A stretch of 64,000 nt of DNA from Lathyrus oleraceus (taxonomy: Eukaryota; Streptophyta; Magnoliopsida; Fabales; Fabaceae), in contig NC_066581.1 of NCBI RefSeq assembly GCF_024323335.1, forward strand, positions 33,662,699-33,726,698. The letters are read 5' to 3'. Made by a program: the position numbers and the translations under genes. Below the pieces are notes generated by a model. The model was not told where the DNA came from and searched no databases. It saw only the letters and a program-made list of their open reading frames with translations. Position 1 is the first letter of the stretch. Every line of letters begins with the position of its first letter. Positions 23,701 through 34,800 of the stretch are shown in pieces.

Positions 23701-25345
23701 AAGGTTTAGTCCATTGAGAGTTCTTGACTATTTTGGAAAAAATGCTAATGAATGAGGTTTTGAGCAAAAATGAGAGAGTGAGTTCTGTTGGCTTGATGCA
23801 GCTTCTAATGTTCTCAATTGACAGAAAATGATGTCTTAATCCTCTGTTGGACAGTACAAGGCATGGCCCTTTTCTTTGGAGTCTTGACAGCTTTTCTTCA
23901 TATGCAAAAGCAAGGTGAATGAATGATTTTCTGTTGCAAAGTGTTGGCTTGTGGCTGCAATTGAATCTCCAAATGACAGAAAAAATCATGCCTAAAGTCT
24001 GCTAGGTTGTGGTACAAGGCATGGCATGGAAGTATGGAGTGGAATGGTTGCAAAGTACTTTCTTCCCAATTTCAAGCAAGCAAGCATGGCCTTTTCCTGT
24101 TGGTTTTAGGCTGCTACTGAGGTTCTAATTGACAGCAAATGAGGTTTAAATTTCTGTTTTAGAGAAGTACAAAGCATGGTTCAAATGCAAGTATGGATGG
24201 ATATGGTGAATTTGTACTTTTGGTCAAATTCCAAGCAAGTTAAGCATGGCTTACATGTACTGCACAATTGAGCTTGCAAACACATTTTAAATGATATTTT
24301 TGAGCTATTCCAATTGGCCAAATGGTAGAAAAATGTTTATATCAAAAAGTCAAACATTGGTCAAACTTGCATTTAAATGAGATAAGTCAAAAAATGCCAT
24401 TTTGATTGGCAAGGTTTTGGCTCATGAAATTTATATTTTTGGAAAGAGGGGGTCAAATGTGACTTGTAGGAAAAAACCCCATCAAAATTGGCCAAATGGT
24501 TTGGGAGATATGGCCTTTTGAAGTTCAAGATTTTCTGAAATCGATTCGATCATAACTTGCCAACCACACATGGGAATTGAGAGTTCTTGGACTTTTTGGA
24601 AATGGGAGAACAAGATCTTCAACTTTCATGTTGGGCAAAAATTCATTTGAAGCTTGTATCATGATGTAATTTTGAGGATCAAGACTTTCCATTTTTGGTA
24701 AGTTTCAGTTACAGGTCCAGTTTCCATTTTGGGAAATTTCTGATTTGGCTTCAAATTCTTCCATGATGTTGTTTGACATGATATATGAGGACTATTTGGA
24801 CATGAATAAGATCTCTCAAACCATTTTCCATCAACAAATCACTGATTAAATGAACAGTTGACCAACAGTTGACTTTTCTAGGGTTTTGGATGACTGAACC
24901 TCTTCTGGTGAATTCCAAACCCTAATTCCTTGAGAACTTGACTTCAAATGATGTCCCAAGACATATGAACTCTTGATTAATGAGCATGGTGCCCAAATTC
25001 CACAAGAATGGCCACCATCCACTGCTTTGACTGACTGTTGACTGTCTAGGGTTCTTTGCCTGACTGTGCATGAACTGATGACTTCTGAACATCCAATCTT
25101 TGACCAAAACACTTCAAATGGATCTCCAAGTCATGTGAACATGTTGGACCAACCCCAGGGCCTTGGCTCCTTGAGAAACACACTTGCTTGCTTGGTTGAC
25201 TGATCTCCTGATCAGTTTGACCTAATTTCTTGATTGGCTTTGCACTTGAGGCAAAAGAGGCAATGCAATGCTATGCAATGGACCATGATATGCTATGACC
25301 TAATATGAGAATGTACAATGATGGGTGCAAATTTGAGGTGCTACA

Positions 25346-25358
25346 GCTGCCCCTATTC
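25346..25358 (-). other. Polypurine tract of Ogre B
   Basis: The minus strand reads gaataggggcagc immediately before the 3' LTR start TGTAGCACC. It is purine rich, and its position matches the plus-strand primer of LTR retrotransposons. Confidence 0.6.
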
Positions 25359-25904
25359 AATCAGCTGGGAACCCGAATGGATGAGAGCAACGGCTGTCAG
25401 ACTTTCAGGGTAAACAGGGATTGAATACCAAAGAACCGTAGAATTTGCACTCTGCTGGATATGATATAAGAGGAACCACGTCATTTACCGATGACTCCTG
25501 CAATTTACAACTTCAGAAAGGCGAAACCATTTACCGATGGTTAGAAACTGGAAATTTGATATTTACCGATATCAACTTTAGCGAGACCATTTACCGATGG
25601 CGGTTGGGAAACAGCTCTGATGTAAAAGGAAGCAAGACCATTTACCGATGGTGGCCTCAAAGAAACTTGACATTTACCGATATCAACTTCAGCTTGACCA
25701 TTTACCGATGGCTACTGCAATTGGGGATCTGATATTTACCGATATCGAAGAAAACGGGGCCATTTACCTATGGCGTCTCCACTTGGGGAGGAACAAAATC
25801 TTTGTGGTGTAATCAGACAAGACGTTTACCGACGACTTCTGGGGATCTTGATTTTATCAACAAGGAACAAAACATGACCAGACATTTACCGTTGACTGGG
25901 ATGA

Positions 25905-26310
25905 GACTCGATGTTTACAGACATCGAAAGATGATGTTTACAGACACCAAAAAGATCGACCAGACATTTACAGATGAATGGGAAAACTCGACGTTTACAG
26001 TCATCGAAAGATGATGTTTACAGACACCAAAAAGATCGACCAGACATTTACAGATGAATGGGAATACTCGACGTTTACAGTCATCGAAAGATGATGTTTA
26101 CAGACACCAAAAAGATCGACCAGACATTTACAGATGAATGGGAATACTCGACGTTTACAGTCATCGAAAGATGATGTTTACAGACACCAAAAAGATCGAC
26201 CAGACATTTACAGATGAATGGGAATACTCGACGTTTACAGACATCGAAAGATGATGTTTACAGACACCAAAAAGATCGACCAGACATTTACAGATGAATG
26301 GGAATACTCG
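25905..26310. repeat. 80-bp tandem repeat in the 3' UTR of Ogre B
   Basis: The word atcgaaagatgatgtttaca starts at 25923, 26003, 26083, 26163 and 26243, an exact 80-bp period in five copies with very few differences. Flanking stretches from 25480 to 26640 hold degenerate, irregularly spaced relatives. The unit shares cgacgttta with the 69-bp unit of Ogre A. Confidence 0.9.
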
Positions 26311-28079
26311 ACTGAGGGAAAACAAATATTTGCAACTGGAAACCAGATAGGACATTTACAGATGACTCTACTGGGAATTTCTAGCTGGGGGGTTATCGGA
26401 CATTTACCGATGACTGCAGAAAAGACTTGATGTTTACCGACATCGAAAGATGATGTTTACCGACATCAAAAAAATGATGACCAGACATTTACTGATGACT
26501 GGAGTGAGACTCGATGTTTACAGACACCGAAACAATGGTGTTTACCGACACCAACAATGATGACCAGACATTTACTGATGAATGGAGTGAGACTCGATGT
26601 TTACAGACACCGAAATGATGGTGTTTACCGACACCAAAAAACGAAACACACGCGGGTGCTGGCATGACACTTACTGGTATCACAAGAACGACATCTTAGA
26701 TATGTCAAGGCAAGGTTGACCACTTGCTGGGGGTCTCACTGGGGAGAAACAAACTTTCTGTCACCAACGGGTGAGGTAATAAACCTTTGTGGGGGATATC
26801 AATCGTGAATGCTGTCAAGAGCAACTGTAGCAGATTTGCCGTGCTGATGTTGAATGAAATGATCCGCCTCTGCCGGGGATACGGTCTGGTGAAGTTAACA
26901 CATGAATGCATATGTTTGAATTTTTCTATGGCGTAATGCTCCATTTATGAATGGAAATGCTACGCGATTTTTGAGGATGCAATGATTACTACATGCAAAA
27001 TGCAAATGGACCCTGGCTAGGGAGCCGAAATGATCAGATACTCTGACTCTGTGGGGAGACTCCTCTTGGGGAAATACTCTGCGGGGAACTCTGTTTGGGG
27101 AACGGCAAAGCGACTTCACACTCATGTTGGAGAATAGCACTGCTGCTGGGAAAAGTAAACTCCACTGGGGATATCCTTCAGTCCACAGATAGGATAAATG
27201 TTGGAGATAAATTTCAATGAACCTGCCTCACTTGGGGAGGAAATCGGCAAATACAGGCCTGCTGGGGATAGGCAATCCTTAGATCTGTTGGGGAATAGAA
27301 GGCACTATCCGCAGACGTCTTCGCAGGGGAACATGGCTCTGATAGCTTCCAAACTTGCTTGGGGAGAATATCTGCTGAGGAAACGTCCTCACAGATGCCA
27401 ACCTGAAAAACAGCACAACAAAATGCCCCCAGGGGATATATGGACAAGATACGCTCAAGTGTCCTCAACATCCAAAATGATTTTCAAATGTTTTGTCATC
27501 CTGCAAGCTATTGTTTAACCTTCATGTTTTTATATGCAATGCTTATCAAAAATTCGGACATTTTTGCAAACAAAACAGTAAAAATAAAAACAAGAGAGCC
27601 ATTTATCTGAATAACGACTTTTATTGATTGAAAATGTGCCTGAAGAGGCAAATACATTGGGAAGCAATTCCTAGAAAGAGGTAATTGCGCACAAAAGGAA
27701 AAATCTATCCTAATGGCAACGTGAACACGGCATCCACTATTTCCCAATTCTGTTATAACTCACAGATCATCAGTTTTCCTCCCAACTCCTTGCTTTCTGA
27801 GAAGAATGACTGGACGGATCACATCTTTCGAGATGGCAGACGACAAAGCCTGATGAAGTACAGACAACTCAGACTGTAGTCTTCGCTTTAATCCCTAATT
27901 TTTGCCTGGATCGCCCTTTCGGGTTTTCAATCCACCGGGATACCCATTTTTGCCTAAGCCGCCCTTGCGGGTTTTCGACTTACCGGGTGTACACATTTTT
28001 TATATTTTTATCCCTAACTTTTGCCCGAACCTTTTCTTTCTGTTTTTTGGTGCGCCGGGATGCCCATTTTTTGCCTGGA

Positions 28080-28118
<39 letters not shown>

Positions 28119-28133
28119 TCCAGCGGGTCAATT

Positions 28134-28649
28134 TTATGCGAAGTATTTTTTGACTACATCTGAGTTAACAGGAGACGGAAAATCTTCACCATCCATAGTT
28201 GTAAGCATCAAGGCTCCACCGGAGAAGACCTTCTTCACAACATACGGACCTTCATAATTAGGAGTCCACTTGCCCCTGTTATCTGTACCGGGAGGGAGAA
28301 TCCTCTTCAAAACTAGATCACCTATCTGATAGCTTCGAGGACGCACTTTCTGATCAAAGGCTCGCTTCATCCTTCTCTGATACAACTGTCCATGACATAC
28401 AGCTGCTAGCCGTCTCTCCTCTATAAGGCTTAACTCATTAAACCTTGTTCGAATCCACTCGGCTTCGTCCAGCTTGACATCCAATAAAACTCTTAGAGAA
28501 GGAATCTCCACTTCAACAGGTAGGACAGCTTCCATACCATACACAAGGGAGTAAGGGGTTGCCCCGGTCGACGTACGTACTGAGGTACGGTACCCATGCA
28601 AAGCGAAAGGCAGCATCTCATGCCAATCCTTGTACGTAACGACCATCTT
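28134..28649 (-). CDS. Ogre B integrase C-terminal part, downstream of an amber codon
   Basis: The frame continues in phase after the TAG at 28650-28652 and ends at 28134. It covers the last 172 residues of pol, of which the part from the Met at 28646 reads MVVTYKDWHEMLPFAL. This is the end of the integrase core and the C-terminal DNA-binding domain: YRTSVRTSTGATPYSLVYG is the typical segment after the catalytic Glu, and GPYVVKKVFSGGAL is the GPY/F-type motif. There is no chromodomain, as expected for Tat/Ogre. It is unlikely to be made as a separate protein; it is part of pol unless the amber is read through. Confidence 0.75.
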   Translation of the reverse strand, partial: KMVVTYKDWHEMLPFALHGYRTSVRTSTGATPYSLVYGMEAVLPVEVEIPSLRVLLDVKLDEAEWIRTRFNELSLIEERRLAAVCHGQLYQRRMKRAFDQKVRPRSYQIGDLVLKRILPPGTDNRGKWTPNYEGPYVVKKVFSGGALMLTTMDGEDFPSPVNSDVVKKYFA

Positions 28650-31611
28650 CTACACAATCTTCTTGATATTCTTGTTCGTTGCTTCCACAGCACCATTCAT
28701 CTTCGGTCTGTAAGGAGAAGAATTGTGATGTTCAATCTTGAAATCTTTACAAAGCTCTTTCATCATCTTGTTGTTGAGATTCGAACCATTGTCAGTGATG
28801 ATTCTCTCAGGAACTCCGTAACGACATATGATTTCTTTCTTGATGAACCGGGTAACCACTTGTTTGGTAACGTTAGCATAGGAAGCTGCTTCTACCCATT
28901 TGGTGAAATAGTCAATCGCAACCAAGATGAAGCGATGTCCATTCGAAGCAGTAGGCTCAATCTTCCCAATCATATCAATGCCCCACATGGCAAACGGCCA
29001 AGGCGAATTCATGATATTCAGAGGACTTGGTGGTACATGCACCTTATCAGCGTAGATTTGACACTTATGGCACTTCCGAGCATACTTGAAACAATCGGAT
29101 TCCATGGTCATCCAGTAATAACCCGCTCTCAACAATTTCTTAGCCATTGCATGTCCGCCGGCATGAGTACCGAAGGAACCTTCATGAACTTCCTGCATTA
29201 ACATGTCTGCCTCGGTTTTGTCCACGCATCTGAGCAAGACCATGTCAAAGTTTCTCTTATACAACACATCATCCTGATTCAAATAGAAGCTTCCAGCTAG
29301 CCTCCTCAGGGTTTTCTTGTCATTCTTAGACGCACCTTCAGGATACTCCTGAGTCTTGAGGAAGTTCTTGATGTCATAATACCACGGCTTCTCATCACCC
29401 ACAACAGACTCGGCTGCAAACACATACGCAGGCCTCTTAAGTCGATTCACCGCAACATGTGGCACATGATTCCACCAATGAACTTTGATCATAGACGACA
29501 AAGTAGCCAAGGCATCAGCCATTTGATTCTCATCCCGGGGGACATGGTACAACTTCACCTTCTTAAAGAACGTCAGTATTCTTCTGGTATAATCTCTATA
29601 CGGAATCAAATGCGGCTGATTCGTATTCCAATCTCCATTGACTTGATTGACCACTAGAGCTGAATCTCCAAATATGTCAAGTGTTTTGATCCTCAGATCA
29701 ATGGCTTCTTCTATCCCCATGATACAAGCCTCATACTCAGCTTCGTTGTTGGTGACGTCAAACGTCAATCTGGCAGAAAAAGGTATATGAGCACCTTTAG
29801 GATTGATCAATACTGCCCCAACACCATTACCGTTCATATTCACAACCCCATCAAACATCAGTGTCCATTTGTCATCCGGGTCCGGTCCTTCCTCGACAAG
29901 AGGCTCTTCACAATCTTTCATCTTCAGATACATGATGTCTTCGTCAGGGAATTCAAACATCATAGGCTGATAATCTTCAATCGGTTGTTCGGCGAGGTAG
30001 TCTGACAGAATACTACCTTTGATGGCCTTTTGTGACGTGTACTGAATATCATATTCTGTTAGAATCATCTGCCAACGAGCAACGCGTCCGGTGAGAGCCG
30101 GTTTCTCAAAGATGTACTTCACTGGATCCATCTTAGAAATCAATAAGGTAGTATGGTTCAACATATACTGCCTTAGTCGGCGAGCAGCCCAGGCCAAAGC
30201 ACAGCAAGTTTTCTCGAGCAGTGAATATCTTGTTTCACAGTCGGTAAACTTTTTGCTAAGGTAGTATATGGCATGCTCTTTTCGACCAGACTCGTCATGC
30301 TGTCCCAATACACACCCCATCGAGTTCTCAGTCACTGACAGGTACATTATCAGAGGTCTCCCTGGAACTGGAGGTATAAGGATTGGAGGTTTCTGTAAAT
30401 ACTCTTTAATCTTGTCAAAAGCTTTCTGACAGTCATCATTCCACTTGATCGCTTGATTCTTTCTGAGCAGTTTGAAAATTGGTTCACATGTAGCAGTTAG
30501 ATGAGATATGAACCTTGCAATGTAGTTCAACCTCCCTAAAAACCCACGGACTTGCTTCTCCGTTTTTGGTTCAGGCATCTCTTGAATAGCTTTGACTTTT
30601 GCTGGATCAACCTCAATCCCTTTCTCACTGACAATGAAGCCTAAAAGCTTCCCTGAACTCACCCCAAACGTACACTTGTTCGGATTCAACCTCAGCTTGA
30701 ACTTTCTCAACCGGTCAAACAGCTTCTGCAAATTAACCAGGTGCTCCTCTTCTGTCTGCGACTTCGCAATCATATCATCTACGTACACTTCAATTTCTTT
30801 GTGCATCATGTCATGAAAAAGAGTCGTCATTGCCCTCTGATAGGTAGCACCAGCATTCTTTAGCCCAAATGGCATCACCTTATAGCAGAACGTGCCCCAA
30901 GGTGTAATGAATGTCGTCTTTTCCATATCCTCTGGCGCCATCTTGATCTGATTATATCCGGAGAAACCATCCATGAAAGAGAATACCGAGGATTGAGCCG
31001 TATTATCAACCAATACATCAATGTGAGGTAATGGGAAATCATCTTTCGGACTCGCTCTATTCAAATCCCGGTAATCGACACACATTCTGACTTTGCCATC
31101 CTTCTTCGGCACAGGAACGATGTTGGCCACCCATGGGGGATAACTTGTAACGGCCAAAAAACCTGCATCCCACTGCTTCTGAACCTCTTCCTTGATCTTA
31201 GTTGCCATGTCAGGACTCGTTCTACGAAGCTTCTGCTTGACCGAAGGACATCCTTCTCTGAGAGGTAATCGGTGCACCACAATGTCTGTATCCAAACCAG
31301 GCATATCTTGATATGACCAGGCGAATACCTCCACATATTCTCTCAGCATCTCAATCAGCCTCCTCTTGACAGAGTCCTCTAAAGCAGCCCCAATCTTGAT
31401 TTCTCTTTTGGCGTCCTCAGTACCCAAATTAACAACTTCCAAATCCTCCTGATGAGGTTGGATGACCCTTTCCTCCTGCTTCAGCAATCTGACCAATTCT
31501 GCAGGGAGTTCACCGTCTTCCTCACTCTCCTCTTCAGCTTGGTAGATGGGATTGTCGAAATCATACTGAGCCATAACAGAACTGTTCATAGTGAATGCCA
31601 TAAGATCGCTT
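28650..31611 (-). CDS. Ogre B pol: RT, two RNase H domains and integrase, ending at a premature amber
   Basis: The predicted second exon of the polyprotein starts at 31611; the first internal Met is at 31601. Numbering from that Met, RT spans about residues 100-400, with VPKKDGKVRMCVDYRDLN, FMDGFSG and the YVDD box at 273-276. The Ty3-type RNase H (about 425-545) has YLSVTENSMG where the catalytic Asp is normally found and looks inactive. A second, archaeal-type RNase H (about 580-705) keeps its acidic set: D584 in FDG, E in NNEAEYEA, D in FGDSALV, D in ENQMADAL. Integrase has an HHCC zinc finger (HEGSFGTHAGGH to CHKC) and a catalytic triad D876, D937, E973 with 35-residue DE spacing. The frame stops at TAG 28650-28652, ten codons after E973. 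Otherwise it is intact over more than 980 codons. Confidence 0.9.
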
Positions 31612-31865
31612 CTGCATGTTTAATGCTTTGTTTTAGAAAAAGAGTTCAAAAAAGTCACAAAAAACAAAAACATTGCCATTTTTATTGTTTTTGAAAAAGA
31701 AAATGAAAACAAAAAATAGAAAGACAGGGATCACAAAGTTTGTTCAAAAAATGTCCTTCATTAATGATAATCATTTAAAACATGATGAGGCCCTACAATG
31801 AATCACTACGCCTTGGGCAGAACGTAGGATTTTCATGCAAAAATGACAAAACAACAGAAAATTAC
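31612..31865 (-). other. Predicted 254-base intron between protease and RT of Ogre B
   Basis: The donor is GTAATT, whose GT is made by the last base of the final GAG codon and the first base of the TAA stop (31862-31864). The acceptor is ATGCAG ending at 31612. The intron is AT rich with a T-rich 3' part. Splicing restores a Glu codon (GA plus A) and continues in the pol frame with no stop. Ogre elements are known to remove an intron here, and Ogre C has the same arrangement at 63088-63354. Unspliced RNA would give Gag-protease only. Confidence 0.8.
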
Positions 31866-34800
31866 TCTGTCAGAAGAGTAACTTGAACCACTTCTTCAGC
31901 CGTCCAGTTGTTGATAGACCCCCCTGGTGCACACGGGCGAACCCAGTTGTCCAGATCACAATCACTGTCACAGTCTTCACTACCGGTTGCAGAGACATCG
32001 CCATGATTCATCAGCCCAGCGCTGGTAAAGGTACTCGGACCCGCTTGACCATTCTGCTCTACTTGGAGAGGCTCATAACCAACGCCAAATTTGTCTTCTT
32101 TGACAGGAAAATCCACCATCTTGCCCCAGCCTTCAGCTTTGCCAGAATCAACAACCTCCTTAGCCTGCTTGTAAGAAGTAATTGAAGCACCTGGCTTCCT
32201 CTGCTTAGCGTACGCCACTTTCTCAAGAGCCACAGTCTCAAACGCCTGGCATAAGGTCTCGTGGATCTCGCCATCCACCTCAACATATTTGAACGAGGAT
32301 AGATGACTTACCAGAATCTCTTCTTCACCGCACACAGTCACAATCTGACCGTTCCAGACATACTTGAGTTTTTGATGGAGAGTCGACGAGACTGCCCCTG
32401 CTGCATGAATCCATGGACGCCCCAATAAACAACTATAGGCGGGCTGGATGTCCATAACATAGAAGATGATATTGAATACCTCAGGACCTATCTTCACAGG
32501 CAAGGTAACTTCCCCACACACAGAACGTTTGGAACCGTCGAAAGCACGAACGATCAGGTCACTGGGAGTAAGCACAAACCCTTCCGCATCAATCTTCTTC
32601 AGAATCTGCCTAGGCAGCACATTCAGCGACGACCCGGTGTCTACCAATACGTGAGACAACACTGCCCCCTTGCACTCCATGGTGATGTGCAAGGCTTTGT
32701 TATGGTTCCGCCCTTCAGGCGGTAAGTCCAGGTTGGTGAATCCTACACCATGCCTGGTGCTCACATTGGCCATCACACCCTCTAGCTGATTAACAGAAAT
32801 CTCCTGAGGCACATAAGCCAGATTCAACATCTTCAGCAATGCATTACGGTGTGCCTCAGAGCACATCAACAGCGAAAGTATAGAAATCTTGGACGGAGTT
32901 TGATTCAACTGATCTACAATCTTGTAGTCACTCTTCTTGATTATCTTCATAAACTCCTCCACGTCCTTCTCAAATGACCCCTCGGGCGCTTCCTTCTGGA
33001 CAGGTTCTTCCTCAACCATAGCTTGCTTACCCTTTGCTCTGGCGAGAGCCTCAGCATTATTGTCCCTCAAAGGCTGTGGTGCGAACAGACGACCGCTTCT
33101 GGTAAAACCTCCTGGACCCCCTACATTATCCACAGCCGAACCAACAGTTGCAGGAACTCTATTCGGTAAACCAATTGTCACTGGAGTTTGATTCATTGGT
33201 CTTGTCTGACTTTCAGCCCTTCTGTAACTGCGATGAGCATTATCATACTTCCACGGCACGGCTCTACTGTTCTCAACAGCCCTTCTTCCAGACGCGGCGA
33301 TAGTAGTTGGAGCACTGATGGTTACTGGCACGGGAATGGTAACTGGGGTACCATTCGTTGCAGGTGCACTAACGACCCTTTGTCCACATTCTTCAGACGG
33401 TTTAAAGTAAATGGTGATAGTTGACATTGTTCCACGATCTTTTACAGCCCTACTGAATTGCAAACAACCCTCATCCATCATACCCTGGATATCGGCCCTT
33501 AACTGGTCGCAACCATTCTCAGACTCTGCACAGCCCAAACAATCCTCATCACAACCCGAGTAGACACCCCCATTCAGCAGACGGCCCTTCACAACTAGCA
33601 GAGAAGTCTGAACATCATCAACACTAACAACCAGATCTTCAGCTTCTTTCCCCTCAATATTGTTCACTCTATGCCCACCATGCTGAGGCATAGGGTTGTT
33701 GACGACATTAGGCACTGGAGCGAAGTTGATTGCCTTGGCATCGATCAAATCTTGGACCTTGTGCTGGAGAGCCCGACACTTCTCAGTATGATGTCCTGGT
33801 GCCCCAGAGTGAAAGTCACAACGGACGTTGGCGTCGTACCCAGGAGGCAATACTGTAGGCGGAGCCATTGTACGCAACTCAACCATCCCCAACCTGAGTA
33901 ATTCGGGCAGCAGCTCGGCGTACGACATGGGTATCGAATCAAAACGTCGATCAGGCATCTTTTGTTTGGGCTGATACGGACGTTGTTGTTGTTGTTGTTG
34001 TTGCGGTTGTTGAACTCTTTGTTGTTGTTGCTGACGAGGTTGAGGTGCCGGAATGGTCACTGCAGCGGCTTGACGGTATTCAATTCTGTTCTGGTCTCTG
34101 CGGTGTTGAACAGCATTAGTTTCACCCTCTCTTCGACGAGGTGCCCCAGCAAATGGCTTCTTAGAAGAAGAGGAACCAGCATCTTGGATCTTCCCAGTTT
34201 TGATCAAGCTCTCAGTCCTCTCTCCACAAATGACAACATCAGAAAAACTACCGAATGGGCAGCTCCCCATCCGGTCCATAAACACACCTTGAAGAGTACC
34301 GATAAACATATCTGTCAACTCCCTCTCCAGCATAGGGGGTTGAACTCTAGCAGCCAGTTCACGCCACCTCTGGGCGTACTCCTTGAAGCTCTCATTGGAT
34401 TTCTGACAAAGACTCTGCAGCTGAGTCCGGCTCGGTGCCATGTCCATGTTGTGTTTGTATTGCCTCAAAAAGGCCTCACCCAGATCTCTCCAGCATCGGA
34501 TCGAATCTCTCTTCAATTCCATGTACCAGTCCAAAGAAGCCCCAGATAGACTATCTTGGAAAAAATACATCCACATCTTTTCATCATCGGTATACGCAGA
34601 GATTTTTCGATAATAAGCCTGCACATGGGTGCGAGGGCAAGAAGTACCGTTGTATTTATCGAAGGATGGTGCTTTGAACTTGTGAGGGATTCTCAAACCT
34701 TCCACCAACCCCATATTGGTAACATCAAAACCGAGAGAATTCTGACATTCCATAGCACGGATCTTCTCAGCAAGAGCCTCAACTTTGCGGTCTCTCTCAT

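Larger units (their letters stand above)
19522..25345 (-). repeat. 3' LTR of Ogre B
   Basis: 5824 bp, bounded by tgtcgcatcacg on the left and gaggtgctaca on the right; in element orientation it runs TGTAGCACC to CGACA. It is aligned without net gaps to the LTR at 38110 (offset 18,588). It contains a TATA box (20775-20780, minus), a hairpin array (20533-20742) and a 69-bp partial repeat at 20022-20215 (tggagcctgaatgcc at 20022 and 20091). No coding capacity; ORFs in it are paired with identical ORFs in the other LTR. Confidence 0.95.
25346..28133 (-). other. 3' untranslated region of Ogre B with minisatellites
   Basis: This is 2.8 kb between the pol stop and the 3' LTR with no convincing gene. 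Adjoining pol is a run of 35 T on the plus strand (28083-28117). Next come two 48-bp related units with gccctttcgggttttc and gcccttgcgggttttc (27912-27977). Bases 26700-27480 carry scattered ctggggaa words, and 25480-26640 is a family of tttaccgatg and tttacagac repeats. Ogre A has the same order, so this organisation is ancestral. Confidence 0.75.

Noticed and set aside
25905..26310. CRISPR-like regular array
   Set aside because: Unit and spacer are both repeated (80-bp tandem repeat), there are no unique spacers, and the context is a plant retrotransposon.
28596..29201. 201-codon ORF on the plus strand
   Set aside because: It lies antisense to integrase of Ogre B; no motif, and the minus-strand frame has the DDE core.
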